Of a stretch of 64,000 nucleotides of DNA, positions 33,420 through 41,437 are shown piece by piece (position 1 is the first letter of the stretch; each line of letters opens with the position of its first letter). Position numbers and translations under genes: made by a program. The stretch lies in NCBI GenBank assembly GCA_003151275.1, contig PLXC01000148.1:32385-96384 (forward strand), given 5' to 3'. Under the pieces are notes generated by a model that worked only from the letters and a program-made list of their open reading frames with translations, was not told where the DNA came from and did no database searches. Origin of the DNA: Candidatus Melainabacteria bacterium (GTDB lineage Bacteria > Cyanobacteriota > Vampirovibrionia > Obscuribacterales > Obscuribacteraceae).

Positions 33420-35885
33420 CTAAGCGTCCTGCGTAAGCGGTTTTTCCGTGTCGACGATGACACTAAGCGTGGCTGGATCAGTGGTCATTTTGATCACTGG
33501 GTCCTTATCCCCGTTGTCAGCCGGTTTGCTCACACTAGCACCAGACTCGCTTGTTTCCTTTATAACCACTTCCGGGTCTTTCGGATCGGATGATTTTATC
33601 TCGAGGACGATCTCGCCGTCCTTTTCGTTAACAATCGTGGTGCCACCGTGTTCCAGTTTGCCAAACAGTAACTCTTCGGCAAGCGGCTCGCGGATTTTTT
33701 GTTGAATGAGGCGAGACATTGGCCGCGCGCCATACAATTTATCGAACCCTTTGACAGCGAACCATTGTTTCGCAGAGTCGGTCAATTCCAGTTCGACCTT
33801 TTTCTCGATCAGCTGGACTCTTACTTCTTGAACGAATTTATCTACTACGCGCAGGATTTCCTGGCGTCCAAGTTGATGGAAGACAACGGATGCGTCAAGG
33901 CGATTGCGAAATTCAGGACTGAAGGTGCGTTCAAGAGCATTCTTGCCTTTGCCGGAAGGGTCCGATGCCCGCGATGCAGGCTTGAACAGCTCCTCCTCAA
34001 GGCTTGGAGACATGGCAAATCCGATGTCTCCGCTGATCATTTCGCGGGCGCCGGCATTGGTCGTCATGATCAATATAACGTTGCGAAAGTCAGCCTTCTT
34101 GCCGTTGTTATCCGTCAAAGTAGCGTGGTCCATTACCTGCAGCAAAATGTTGAATAAGTCAGGATGCGCCTTCTCTATTTCATCCAGCACGAGCACCGCA
34201 TGTGGTGTCTTGGCGACTGCGTCCGTAAGCAAACCACCCTGGTCGAAGCCGACGTACCCCGGAGGTGCGCCGATCAGCCGTGACACGGTGTGCTTCTCCA
34301 TGTATTCACTCATATCAAAACGCAGGAAGCTGATGCCTAAAACTTTAGCCAGTTGTTTGGCTAACTCGGTTTTGCCTACTCCTGTAGGTCCAGAAAACAG
34401 GAACGACCCGATTGGTTTTCCTGGATTGCTCAAACCAGATCGCGATAACTTTATTGCCCGTACCATTTGCTCGACGGCGTGATCTTGACCGAAGATAACG
34501 GACTTCAGGTCGGCGTCCATACTTTGCAGCCGTTCTTTGTCCGAGCCAGAGACTGACTTCGGCGGTATTTTAGCCATGCGAGCCACTACCAGCTCTACGT
34601 CATGGGTGGTGATTTCCCTTGAAGGTCGCTCCTCAGGTGTCATTAATTTTACGGCAGCGCCAACTTCGTCGATAACATCTATAGCTTTATCGGGCAGGAA
34701 TTTGTCGTTGATATGCTTGGCTGCTAGTTCAGCTGACGCGATGATCGCATCATCCGTATAAGTGACACCATGATGCTCTTCATAATAGATTTTCAGACCC
34801 TGAAGAATTTTGATTGTTTCTTCAGTGGTTGGTTCGGCTATATCAATTTTTTGGAAACGCCGAGCTAAAGCCTTATCCCGTTCAAATGCTGATTTGTATT
34901 CCGGATACGTTGTTGAACCAATGCAACGCAATTCGCCACTGGCAAGGGCTGGTTTGAGAATGTTCGAAGCGTCCATGGAACCGCCTGAAACTGCGCCTGC
35001 GCCCACGATCGTATGGATCTCGTCAATGAATAAAATGACGCCAGGTCTTTTCTGCAGTTCTTTGATCACCGCTTTCATGCGCTGCTCGAACTGTCCTCTG
35101 AATTTGGTTCCGGCAATCAACGCTCCCATGTCGAGCGCAAACACCTCTGCACCCTTAAGCGCATTTGGCACTTCGCCGCGGAAGATTTTAAGAGCTAGAC
35201 CCTCGGCGATAGCTGTTTTACCAACGCCTGGATCGCCGACATAGATTGGATTGTTTTTGCGGCGCCGGCACAATACTTGAATTGTTCTTTGTATTTCGGC
35301 GTCTCTGCCAATTAGAGTGTCGATCTTGTTTTCTTTGGCTCGTTCAATGAGGTTGACCGTGAACTCTGCGAGCGGATCCTTAACTGTGCGGCCCTCATCT
35401 TCGTCTCCATAAGCATGTTCAGCGCCGCCATCTTCATCGTCTTCGCGCCCGCCGACTTTGGAGATGCCATGCGAGATGTAATTGAGAACGTCCAATCTGG
35501 TTATGCCTTGCTTTTCCAGCAAGTAGACGGCATGCGATCGTCGTTCTTGAAACATCGCCGCCAGTACGTTGCCACCGTCGATGGTGCTTTGCGCGGCCGA
35601 CTCTGCTTGCATAGCCGCACGCGACAGTACTCGCTCGAAGGCGGCGCTGGGTTCAGGGTTTTGTTTCATCCCATCGCGCAGCTTTTCCATGCTCTCTTTG
35701 AGAAACTGGTCTAGCTCTTTGCGCAGCTCATCGATGTTTCCACCACAATGACGAATCACCTGACTTGTGGTTTTCTCGTTCAAGAGAGCGAAAAGCAAGT
35801 GCTCCAGCGTTAAAAATTCGTGCCTGCGCGCGACTGCTTCTTGCAAAGCGAGGTTGAGCGTATCTTGTAATTCCTTTGTAATCAT
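33420..35885 (-). CDS. clpA: ATP-dependent Clp protease ATP-binding subunit ClpA
   Basis: The N-domain (MITKELQDTLNLALQEAVARRHEFLTLEHLL) and two AAA+ modules with Walker A GDPGVGKT and GPTGVGKT define ClpA. It unfolds substrates for ClpP. The loop before FSPEFRNRLD carries IGF (GDIGFAM), where E. coli ClpA has IGL for ClpP docking. At 821 residues it exceeds the usual about 760 because of a charged, Pro/Asp-rich C-terminal tail of about 65 residues. clpS precedes it on the same strand, which confirms ClpA rather than ClpC. Confidence 0.95.
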   Translation of the reverse strand: MITKELQDTLNLALQEAVARRHEFLTLEHLLFALLNEKTTSQVIRHCGGNIDELRKELDQFLKESMEKLRDGMKQNPEPSAAFERVLSRAAMQAESAAQSTIDGGNVLAAMFQERRSHAVYLLEKQGITRLDVLNYISHGISKVGGREDDEDGGAEHAYGDEDEGRTVKDPLAEFTVNLIERAKENKIDTLIGRDAEIQRTIQVLCRRRKNNPIYVGDPGVGKTAIAEGLALKIFRGEVPNALKGAEVFALDMGALIAGTKFRGQFEQRMKAVIKELQKRPGVILFIDEIHTIVGAGAVSGGSMDASNILKPALASGELRCIGSTTYPEYKSAFERDKALARRFQKIDIAEPTTEETIKILQGLKIYYEEHHGVTYTDDAIIASAELAAKHINDKFLPDKAIDVIDEVGAAVKLMTPEERPSREITTHDVELVVARMAKIPPKSVSGSDKERLQSMDADLKSVIFGQDHAVEQMVRAIKLSRSGLSNPGKPIGSFLFSGPTGVGKTELAKQLAKVLGISFLRFDMSEYMEKHTVSRLIGAPPGYVGFDQGGLLTDAVAKTPHAVLVLDEIEKAHPDLFNILLQVMDHATLTDNNGKKADFRNVILIMTTNAGAREMISGDIGFAMSPSLEEELFKPASRASDPSGKGKNALERTFSPEFRNRLDASVVFHQLGRQEILRVVDKFVQEVRVQLIEKKVELELTDSAKQWFAVKGFDKLYGARPMSRLIQQKIREPLAEELLFGKLEHGGTTIVNEKDGEIVLEIKSSDPKDPEVVIKETSESGASVSKPADNGDKDPVIKMTTDPATLSVIVDTEKPLTQDA

Positions 35886-35925
35886 TTTCTCTTTCTGCCA
35901 GTCGTTATTGTTGTTCTACCACGCT

Positions 35926-36249
35926 CTATGCTTCTTCTATTGTGCACAAAAGCGGATATCCTTCCGATTGAGCCAATTGAATGACCTTGTTGCTTTTCGC
36001 TTCGGCAACCTCATGCGTGTAAACGCCTGCTATACCTATGCCGGAGTTGTGAACAGCCAACATTATCTTGAAAGCATCGGCGAAGCCTTTATGAAATATG
36101 GACTGCAATATAAAAACGACAAATTCCTGCGAGGTGTAATCGTCATTATGTAAAAGCACCTTGAACATGGGTGGTTTTTCAACCTTGGGCTTACTTTCGG
36201 TAAGCACACCCTCTTCGTGCTCTTGGTCCTCTTTCGCCCAGTTTGGCAA
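35926..36249 (-). CDS. clpS: Clp protease adaptor ClpS
   Basis: The 107-residue protein has the core KVLLHNDDYTSQEFVVFIL, IMLAVHNSGIGIAGVYTHEVAEAK and EGYPLLCTIEEA, matching ClpS, which brings N-degron substrates to ClpA. The N-terminal about 25 residues are acidic and flexible as usual. It precedes clpA by 40 bases on the same strand. Confidence 0.95.
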   Translation of the reverse strand: MPNWAKEDQEHEEGVLTESKPKVEKPPMFKVLLHNDDYTSQEFVVFILQSIFHKGFADAFKIMLAVHNSGIGIAGVYTHEVAEAKSNKVIQLAQSEGYPLLCTIEEA

Positions 36250-36340
36250 TCCCCAATCCCCGTAATTTTGCCCGTCTTGAGTCCGCTTTGGACCCTCTAT
36301 TTCTGTCTATAACATATTATGCTTCGGAATTACGAGAAAA

Positions 36341-36405
36341 ATCCCTCGCCATCTACTTAAGTAACGTCTTGGCAATGCCAGTTACTTAGTGTTTGGGCGA
36401 GGGAT
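36341..36405 (-). terminator. Nested stem-loop terminator (minus strand)
   Basis: The outer stem ATCCCTCGCC/GGCGAGGGAT (36341-36350, 36396-36405) encloses a second stem TAAGTAAC/GTTACTTA (36358-36365, 36381-36388) and an inner TGGCA/TGCCA. On the minus strand it is followed by TTTTTCT, so it most likely ends the transcript of the gene at 36432-37439. Confidence 0.75.
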
Positions 36406-36431
36406 ATTTATGGTTTTCGAGGCGCGATTTA

Positions 36432-37439
36432 TTAGGGCTCGTATCGATATTCTTGCTTTCTTGCGGTAGCAATCAAATCATCAGCAGGGATCTGTCTATA
36501 GTCGATCTTTCTATAGTCGATCCTTCCTTTCGATTTATCCAGATCGGCTGTCCAGCGCACGCCATCCGGACCTTGATAAACATTGTCGCCGAGGCTGTTA
36601 ACCTTGTTCATTTCAATAGGATCTTTGCCTGGTTGTCTAAAGTTAATGGATTGAGGAGTGCTAGCGTTGTCTGCCCAAGTCAACTGACTGACGTTTCCAC
36701 TTAGCTCTCTAACTCTGACGATATTGCCACTACCATTGGTTCCGTCGCGGTCTACTATACGTCCATCCGGATAAGTCGTACTACTAAAGTCGCCTGTGGT
36801 TCTGGTGGTGGTGAGGGTTCCATCGTTTTCAACGGTAACTTTGGAGTAGGCACCGCCTCGACTTTCTAACACGCCTTTATCGTTTTGGATGTTGTGTACG
36901 ATGCGTCCTGAACTCGGCTCAAGTTTGTAATTTTCTGTTGATCCGTTACTGCTGTGGATAGTGGTCAGATCTCCATTTTTCTTGATGATACGACCATCAG
37001 GAGTTTTGTACTCAGTGTGATCGCCTTCCGGAACCAGAACTTTCTCACCGGTTTTCGAATGACGAATATCAAAGACGGCATCAATCTTTCCGGTAGATTC
37101 GTTGATGGTGTATGCGTGCTGCGTTTGATCTTTAGATTTGTTGTTTTTGTTGTAAATGTCATCGGTGAAAACAAGCTGCATTTTGCCGCCAATTTTAAAG
37201 ACTGAGCTGGCGTGCAAGTGTGCGTCTAGCTCTGCCGGTTTGCCATTGTGCGCATGGTGAAGCTCTTCATCCAGCTTCTTAAAATTGACGTGGGTAAGAT
37301 TTTTCGAGACTGTCGCATCGGCACCCGTCATCTTGCCTCGAAGATCATGCAACTCGTTATGAAAGTGTGTTACAGCTTGAGGTCCTGTTTGCTTATCATG
37401 GTGGTGGACGACTTCTGTTCCTGGTTTAAACTCTGTCAT
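36432..37439 (-). CDS. YD-like repeat protein
   Basis: The ATG at 37439 behind AAGGTGATC gives 335 residues, beginning MTEFKPGTEVVHHHDKQTGP. The middle has repeating beta-strand units (TPDGRIIKKNGDLTTI, PSSGRIVHNIQND, YPDGRIVDRDGT) like YD/RHS-type repeats. The C-terminus contains a small tandem duplication RIDYRKIDYRQI, matched by a 15-bp DNA repeat at about 36498-36525. No signal peptide. It lies 127 bases after the response regulator on the same strand. Function unknown. Confidence 0.75.
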   Translation of the reverse strand: MTEFKPGTEVVHHHDKQTGPQAVTHFHNELHDLRGKMTGADATVSKNLTHVNFKKLDEELHHAHNGKPAELDAHLHASSVFKIGGKMQLVFTDDIYNKNNKSKDQTQHAYTINESTGKIDAVFDIRHSKTGEKVLVPEGDHTEYKTPDGRIIKKNGDLTTIHSSNGSTENYKLEPSSGRIVHNIQNDKGVLESRGGAYSKVTVENDGTLTTTRTTGDFSSTTYPDGRIVDRDGTNGSGNIVRVRELSGNVSQLTWADNASTPQSINFRQPGKDPIEMNKVNSLGDNVYQGPDGVRWTADLDKSKGRIDYRKIDYRQIPADDLIATARKQEYRYEP

Positions 37440-37566
37440 GTTGATCACCTTGTCGGAGTGCCTGCATGCAATCAACATACGATTCAGATGGGAATGATTC
37501 AGTTCAAAAATCGGACATTTTTGGTTCAGAACATTAACAATGCAGCCCTCGTCCAATCGCATTCTC

Positions 37567-38247
37567 TTATGGAACTTCCAAGATATATCCAACTCCGTGC
37601 ACTGTGCGAAGAAGTAATCCATCTGGATCAAGTTTCTTGCGGATTCTCTTGACGGTGCTGCGCAGAGCTTCTGCGGTCGCTCCGCTGTCGCTCGGCCAGA
37701 CTTTAGTCAACAATGCCTCCGGCGAGAATACGTGGTTCGGGTGGCGCATGAAAAACTCCAGCAGCTGAAACTCCTTGGGCAGAAGGTTGACTGGATTGCC
37801 ATCCTTTTTTACTCGATATTTTGCCAAATCTAGAGTGATACCGGATACGGTGAGGACATTTCCCCCTGTTGTCTGCTGATGTTGACCGCCTCTTCTAAGC
37901 AGGGCACGTATGCGGGCGCCGAACTCCTGAATATTGAAGGGTTTGGTTAAGTAATCGTCTGCGCCTGTATCCAGACCTTGCATTTTCTCTGCTATTGAAC
38001 TTTTGCCGGTGATCATCAATATCGGTGCACTGTTACCCCGCCTGCGAACGTCCGTGACCAGCTCAATGCCAGTTTTACCTGGCAAGTCCCAATCGAAAAT
38101 GAGCAGATCGTACTCTGAGGTGCCTAATTTGTCATCCGCATCTGTTCCCGTGAATGAGCTCTCCACCAAGTGGTGTTCGAACAAAAGATAAGTGCGCAAG
38201 ATATTGTGCAAGTCTTTGTCGTCCTCAGCTAGAAGGATTTTGGCCAT
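37567..38247 (-). CDS. OmpR/PhoB-family response regulator
   Basis: The receiver domain has acidic residues ED at 8-9, the phospho-acceptor Asp52 in LIFDWDLPG, a Thr in MITGKS and Lys in LTKPFN. The C-terminal winged helix (YRVKKDGNPVNLLPKEFQLLEFFMRHPNHVFSPEALL) is of OmpR type with DNA-binding helix EALRSTVKRIRKKL. No histidine kinase is nearby. Its ATG directly follows the stop of the upstream amidotransferase-like gene, with no gap. Confidence 0.95.
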   Translation of the reverse strand: MAKILLAEDDKDLHNILRTYLLFEHHLVESSFTGTDADDKLGTSEYDLLIFDWDLPGKTGIELVTDVRRRGNSAPILMITGKSSIAEKMQGLDTGADDYLTKPFNIQEFGARIRALLRRGGQHQQTTGGNVLTVSGITLDLAKYRVKKDGNPVNLLPKEFQLLEFFMRHPNHVFSPEALLTKVWPSDSGATAEALRSTVKRIRKKLDPDGLLLRTVHGVGYILEVP

Positions 38248-39141
38248 CTAGTGAGCGCCACTGGTTGTCTTATTCGGACTGGACGTATCCATCTGCGCCA
38301 GTTTCTCCTTTTGGACGTGCCGCTTGGATGCCAGACGGATCAATTCGGCAAACAATGCCTTATTTGCTTCAAAGTCACGTTCGGGATGATATTGAACGCC
38401 AACCACAAATCGTTCACCAGTTTTTTCTATCGCCTCTGGTAGTCCATCTTCGGTTCTGGCTACGACGCGAAATCCTGTTGCCACTCTGTCGATGCATTGA
38501 TGATGAGCCGTTGGCACCGCAAGTGGTGCACTGTAAATTTTGCCGAGTTTACTGTCACTTTCGAATTTGACCGTGTGCTTGTTGAATCCCTTTTTCCAAC
38601 CATCATGACTGGCATGCATAATTGCCGATTTTGGCTGATGCGAGGGAATGTCCTGAATCAATGATCCACCCGGCTGAATGTTCAATACCTGGCAACCAGC
38701 GCAGATTCCTAGAATCGGCAGGTCAGGAGTCTCGAGTGCAGCCTTTGTCAGTTCCATGTCGAAATCGGACCGTTCTTTTTCCATCAAACTGGTTGCTGGT
38801 TCCGTCTCTTTGCCATATAGTGCTGGCGGGTAATCCGCGCCGCCAATCATCATGACACCGTCCAACTTAGGCAACAGTTCGTGCAGATCTTGTTTGGATA
38901 TTGGCGGGATTAAGATTGGAATGCCGCCGGATCTCTTGATCGCCTCGTAGTAAAGAACCGAAATCGTGCTTTCTTTATGATCGGTTTCCTCGAGGTCGAG
39001 ATTGATGCCGATCAAGGGCTTTAAGTTTGCGCTCGTCGTCTCGGCTTTTGCATACTCTGGGGTCAAGAGCAAGGCAAGAGCCAAAATTGCTACTTTTCTT
39101 GCTTGACCTGTCGTTCGCCAACTGTAAAAGTGCGCCATCAC
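38248..39141 (-). CDS. Secreted class I glutamine amidotransferase-like hydrolase (PuuD type)
   Basis: The protein of 297 residues has the PuuD/gamma-Glu-GABA hydrolase layout: PLIGINLD start, GGADYPPALYG, the nucleophile Cys in LGICAGCQ, and His/Glu in YHPE. Unlike the usual cytoplasmic enzymes it has an N-terminal basic-hydrophobic stretch (RKVAILALALLLTPEYAKAE) that looks like a signal peptide. It probably cleaves gamma-glutamyl or similar amides outside the cytoplasm. It is coupled to the response regulator gene. A dispersed palindrome lies within it. Confidence 0.85.
   Translation of the reverse strand: MMAHFYSWRTTGQARKVAILALALLLTPEYAKAETTSANLKPLIGINLDLEETDHKESTISVLYYEAIKRSGGIPILIPPISKQDLHELLPKLDGVMMIGGADYPPALYGKETEPATSLMEKERSDFDMELTKAALETPDLPILGICAGCQVLNIQPGGSLIQDIPSHQPKSAIMHASHDGWKKGFNKHTVKFESDSKLGKIYSAPLAVPTAHHQCIDRVATGFRVVARTEDGLPEAIEKTGERFVVGVQYHPERDFEANKALFAELIRLASKRHVQKEKLAQMDTSSPNKTTSGAH
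38514..38529. repeat. Dispersed palindrome, exact arms (inside the PuuD-like gene)
   Basis: GCACCGCAAGTGGTGC lies in the coding region and encodes part of SAPLAVP on the minus strand. Confidence 0.7.
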
Positions 39142-39384
39142 GGAACCTCCTAAAATACACTGACCAGTTTAGCTTGTGCAGCACCCATACGAGTTTCGAC
39201 GCTTTACGTTTAATGAGAGCCAGGCTGATTGTATCTCAGCCGTGGTGTAGCAATTAAAGACTTTTTCAACATTCTTGGAAAGCCGTGATGCCAGTCGCAG
39301 TTGCGGTTTGAAGCTGTCACATCACGTGTACGCTGGTTTGAAGATGCGTATTTTGGGCATCTTGTTGATACGTTAGGATCAACA

Positions 39385-39885
39385 ATGAAAATCAATAAGC
39401 TACTTTCTTTTCTCGTCTTGTTAGTAATTTTTTTCGTGCCGTTGTGTGACGCTGGCGCTAAGCAGATCAAAGCCGGTGTATCAGTAACCACCATCAACAA
39501 GAAAGGTAGCAAACCGACGCGAGCGATGCTTAATGCTAACCCGATGTATAAGGAAGCCGTCGGATTTTTCCAGAAGAAAAATTATGCTGGGGCGTTGACT
39601 TGTTTCCAGTCGCTGGACTCTAACGGTTTCTGTTGCGACATGGTTCATTACTACATCGGCCAATGCTACCAAAACACAAATCAGACAGTTGCTGCTCAGC
39701 AGCATTACGACTGGGTGGTATCAAGGACTAAAGATCCTACACTTCGGTCGTACGCTGATTACGCCAACCAAACCATTGCCTACTACAGCAACCACAGAAC
39801 ATACGGCGGTCAAGGCAATAACTTTGATCGAGGCAGCAGAGGAGGCGGCGGTGGCGGCGGCGGTAACAGAGTCGGCTTCGGCTGA
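39385..39885 (+). CDS. Secreted TPR protein with Gly-rich tail
   Basis: The ATG at 39385 follows AGGATCA. The N-terminus MKINKLLSFLVLLVIFFVPLCDAGA is a signal peptide. A TPR-like core follows (MYKEAVGFFQKKNYAGALTCFQSL, VHYYIGQCYQNTNQTVAAQQHYDWV). The end is a Gly/Arg/Asn-rich tail with a run of eight glycines. The protein has 166 residues. It stands alone with its own terminator. Role unknown, perhaps cell-surface binding. Confidence 0.78.
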   Translation: MKINKLLSFLVLLVIFFVPLCDAGAKQIKAGVSVTTINKKGSKPTRAMLNANPMYKEAVGFFQKKNYAGALTCFQSLDSNGFCCDMVHYYIGQCYQNTNQTVAAQQHYDWVVSRTKDPTLRSYADYANQTIAYYSNHRTYGGQGNNFDRGSRGGGGGGGGNRVGFG

Positions 39886-39934
39886 GGAGGCTAATCTAAG
39901 ATGGTCGGTGACCGTCTCCGTAATAAAGATTTAG

Positions 39935-39958
39935 AAGGGGCTCATTGAGCCCCTTTTC
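39935..39958 (+). terminator. Intrinsic terminator
   Basis: AAGGGGCTC and GAGCCCCTT form a 9-bp stem with a three-base loop followed by TTTC, 50 bases after the TPR gene stop. Confidence 0.8.
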
Positions 39959-40067
39959 TATAGAAAATCAGAACCGATAGCTTGAAATTTGGGATTTGCG
40001 CAAATCGGCTGAGCTCGGCAAAGAGATACGTTGGAGATATTCTGCAATAATATCCTCGTCCTTCGTC

Positions 40068-40083
40068 GCACCACTTGTAGTGG
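40068..40083. repeat. Dispersed palindrome, degenerate copy (intergenic)
   Basis: GCACCACTTGTAGTGG keeps the left arm and most of the right arm. It lies between two convergent genes and may be a decayed copy. Confidence 0.35.
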
Positions 40084-40174
40084 CAATGTCTAGAGATGGT
40101 GAGTTGATTGCATGACCACTTATTTGGTTTTCTAAGAGCTCTTTGCCATCATGAGAATTCAGGATAGAGGACCG

Positions 40175-41062
40175 TTATTTGCTGGGTTGACCACGGGGAG
40201 GCTGATAGGGAATCGCCACCCTGTAAAGAGAGTTTGGAGCAGGTTCATATTTTTGAATGATTCTCTCTTCTGCACCACTGTTGATAAGCTGATCCAGTGC
40301 TGTGTTGATCATATCCTTGAATTCAAGCTGGCCCCTGCGAAAAATCCAGCAGTTAGGAAACACGCGAAGCGGTGGACCGCCTATTTTTTCGATCGTGCCA
40401 GGATTGTTTTTCATAAATACTGCTGCGTCGGCCGGTTCGGTGAAGGTAACATCGGCTTTGCCAGAGGATATGGTGAGCAGTAGTTGTCCAAAATCACTTG
40501 ACTGTGGCAGCGATACTCTTTTTACTCTAGGAAAGTCTTCTTGAGCAATAATTTCGGCCGTTGCACCATCAATGCTGGCAATTGAATACTTAGGCGAGTT
40601 CAATGTCTTCAGATTGTCGGCATTGAATGTTCTGTTGCCAGCTTTCACATAGGCGCAAACGGGACTGAAAAACAATGGTTTGCTGAAATCGACCACTCTT
40701 GCCCTATCGCTCGTGGCCCAGACTGGTGTAGCGATCATATCGTAGCGGTTTGTCTGCAGTCCTTCAATCATAGTTCCCCAGCCAACTTCTTCGGTCCATT
40801 CTATGTCTAGTCCTAGATTTTTCCCAACCATTTCAAGCGTATCCACACCTATTCCTGATAGCTTTCCAGTGTTGGCATCCTTTAAACAACCAGGGTTGTA
40901 AATGCTGTACCCGCAGCGGATTTTGCCCTGCTGCATGACGCGATCATATGTGGAATTTTCTTTGCTTGATTGGTGCATAGGTGTGGACTGGCAACCAGAC
41001 AGCACGGCTGCCAGAAGAAAAAGGACAGCAAAAAATGACGGTACCGCTTTTGGTGCCATCAT
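40175..41062 (-). CDS. Amino-acid-type substrate-binding lipoprotein (SBP family 3)
   Basis: The N-terminus has a signal with lipobox LSGC, so the protein is a lipoprotein. The SBP_bac_3 fold is shown by QGKIRCGYSIYNPGC, LSGIGVDTLEMVGKNLGLDIEW, GLQTNRYDMIATPVWATSDRARVVDFSKPLFFSPV and KADVTFTEPADA. Such proteins bind polar amino acids for ABC uptake; no permease or ATPase gene is beside it. The length of 295 residues is normal. A 21-codon ORF with a strong ribosome site lies just upstream. Confidence 0.9.
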   Translation of the reverse strand: MMAPKAVPSFFAVLFLLAAVLSGCQSTPMHQSSKENSTYDRVMQQGKIRCGYSIYNPGCLKDANTGKLSGIGVDTLEMVGKNLGLDIEWTEEVGWGTMIEGLQTNRYDMIATPVWATSDRARVVDFSKPLFFSPVCAYVKAGNRTFNADNLKTLNSPKYSIASIDGATAEIIAQEDFPRVKRVSLPQSSDFGQLLLTISSGKADVTFTEPADAAVFMKNNPGTIEKIGGPPLRVFPNCWIFRRGQLEFKDMINTALDQLINSGAEERIIQKYEPAPNSLYRVAIPYQPPRGQPSK

Positions 41063-41095
41063 TATTCTTGCTCGATCGTGGAATCGATTTATAAG

Positions 41096-41161
41096 TTAGT
41101 CTGCGCCTTCGGCGATGACTTCTTGTTCTTCTTCTTGGTTCATTCTATCGTCGTTCTTCAT
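41096..41161 (-). CDS. Acidic 21-residue leader ORF
   Basis: ATG at 41161 follows a strong GAGGAGG site. The product MKNDDRMNQEEEQEVIAEGAD is very acidic. It ends 33 bases before the binding-protein gene on the same strand. The ribosome site is among the best in the window, so translation is likely; the peptide itself may be regulatory or only serve coupling. Confidence 0.5.
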   Translation of the reverse strand: MKNDDRMNQEEEQEVIAEGAD

Positions 41162-41230
41162 GTCGTTTGACCTCCTCAGACCTTCCGCAATAGTAAAGGA
41201 AAGATGTACGACTGTATCGGGTGCAAATTC

Positions 41231-41268
41231 CAATAAAACCGGAAGTGGTTACAAGTTCCTGCTTCCGG
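41231..41268 (-). terminator. Probable terminator after the Roadblock gene
   Basis: CCGGAAG and CTTCCGG (41239-41245, 41262-41268) form a 7-bp stem with a 16-base loop; on the minus strand TTTTATT follows. It would end the transcript of the gene at 41438-43336. Confidence 0.5.
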
Positions 41269-41437
41269 CTCTTGTAATGTGCGTTACATGGTTTAGAAAT
41301 ATTGCTAAATGAAACACTCCGCAAAACTCTGGTGCGGTGGCCCGCACCAAAATCCGAATCAGTGGCCGGGAAGTTGAGCCGGAATTTCCGATCTATTGCC
41401 AACCAGCGAATGGACAACCAGGTGACGCTTTCAAGTA

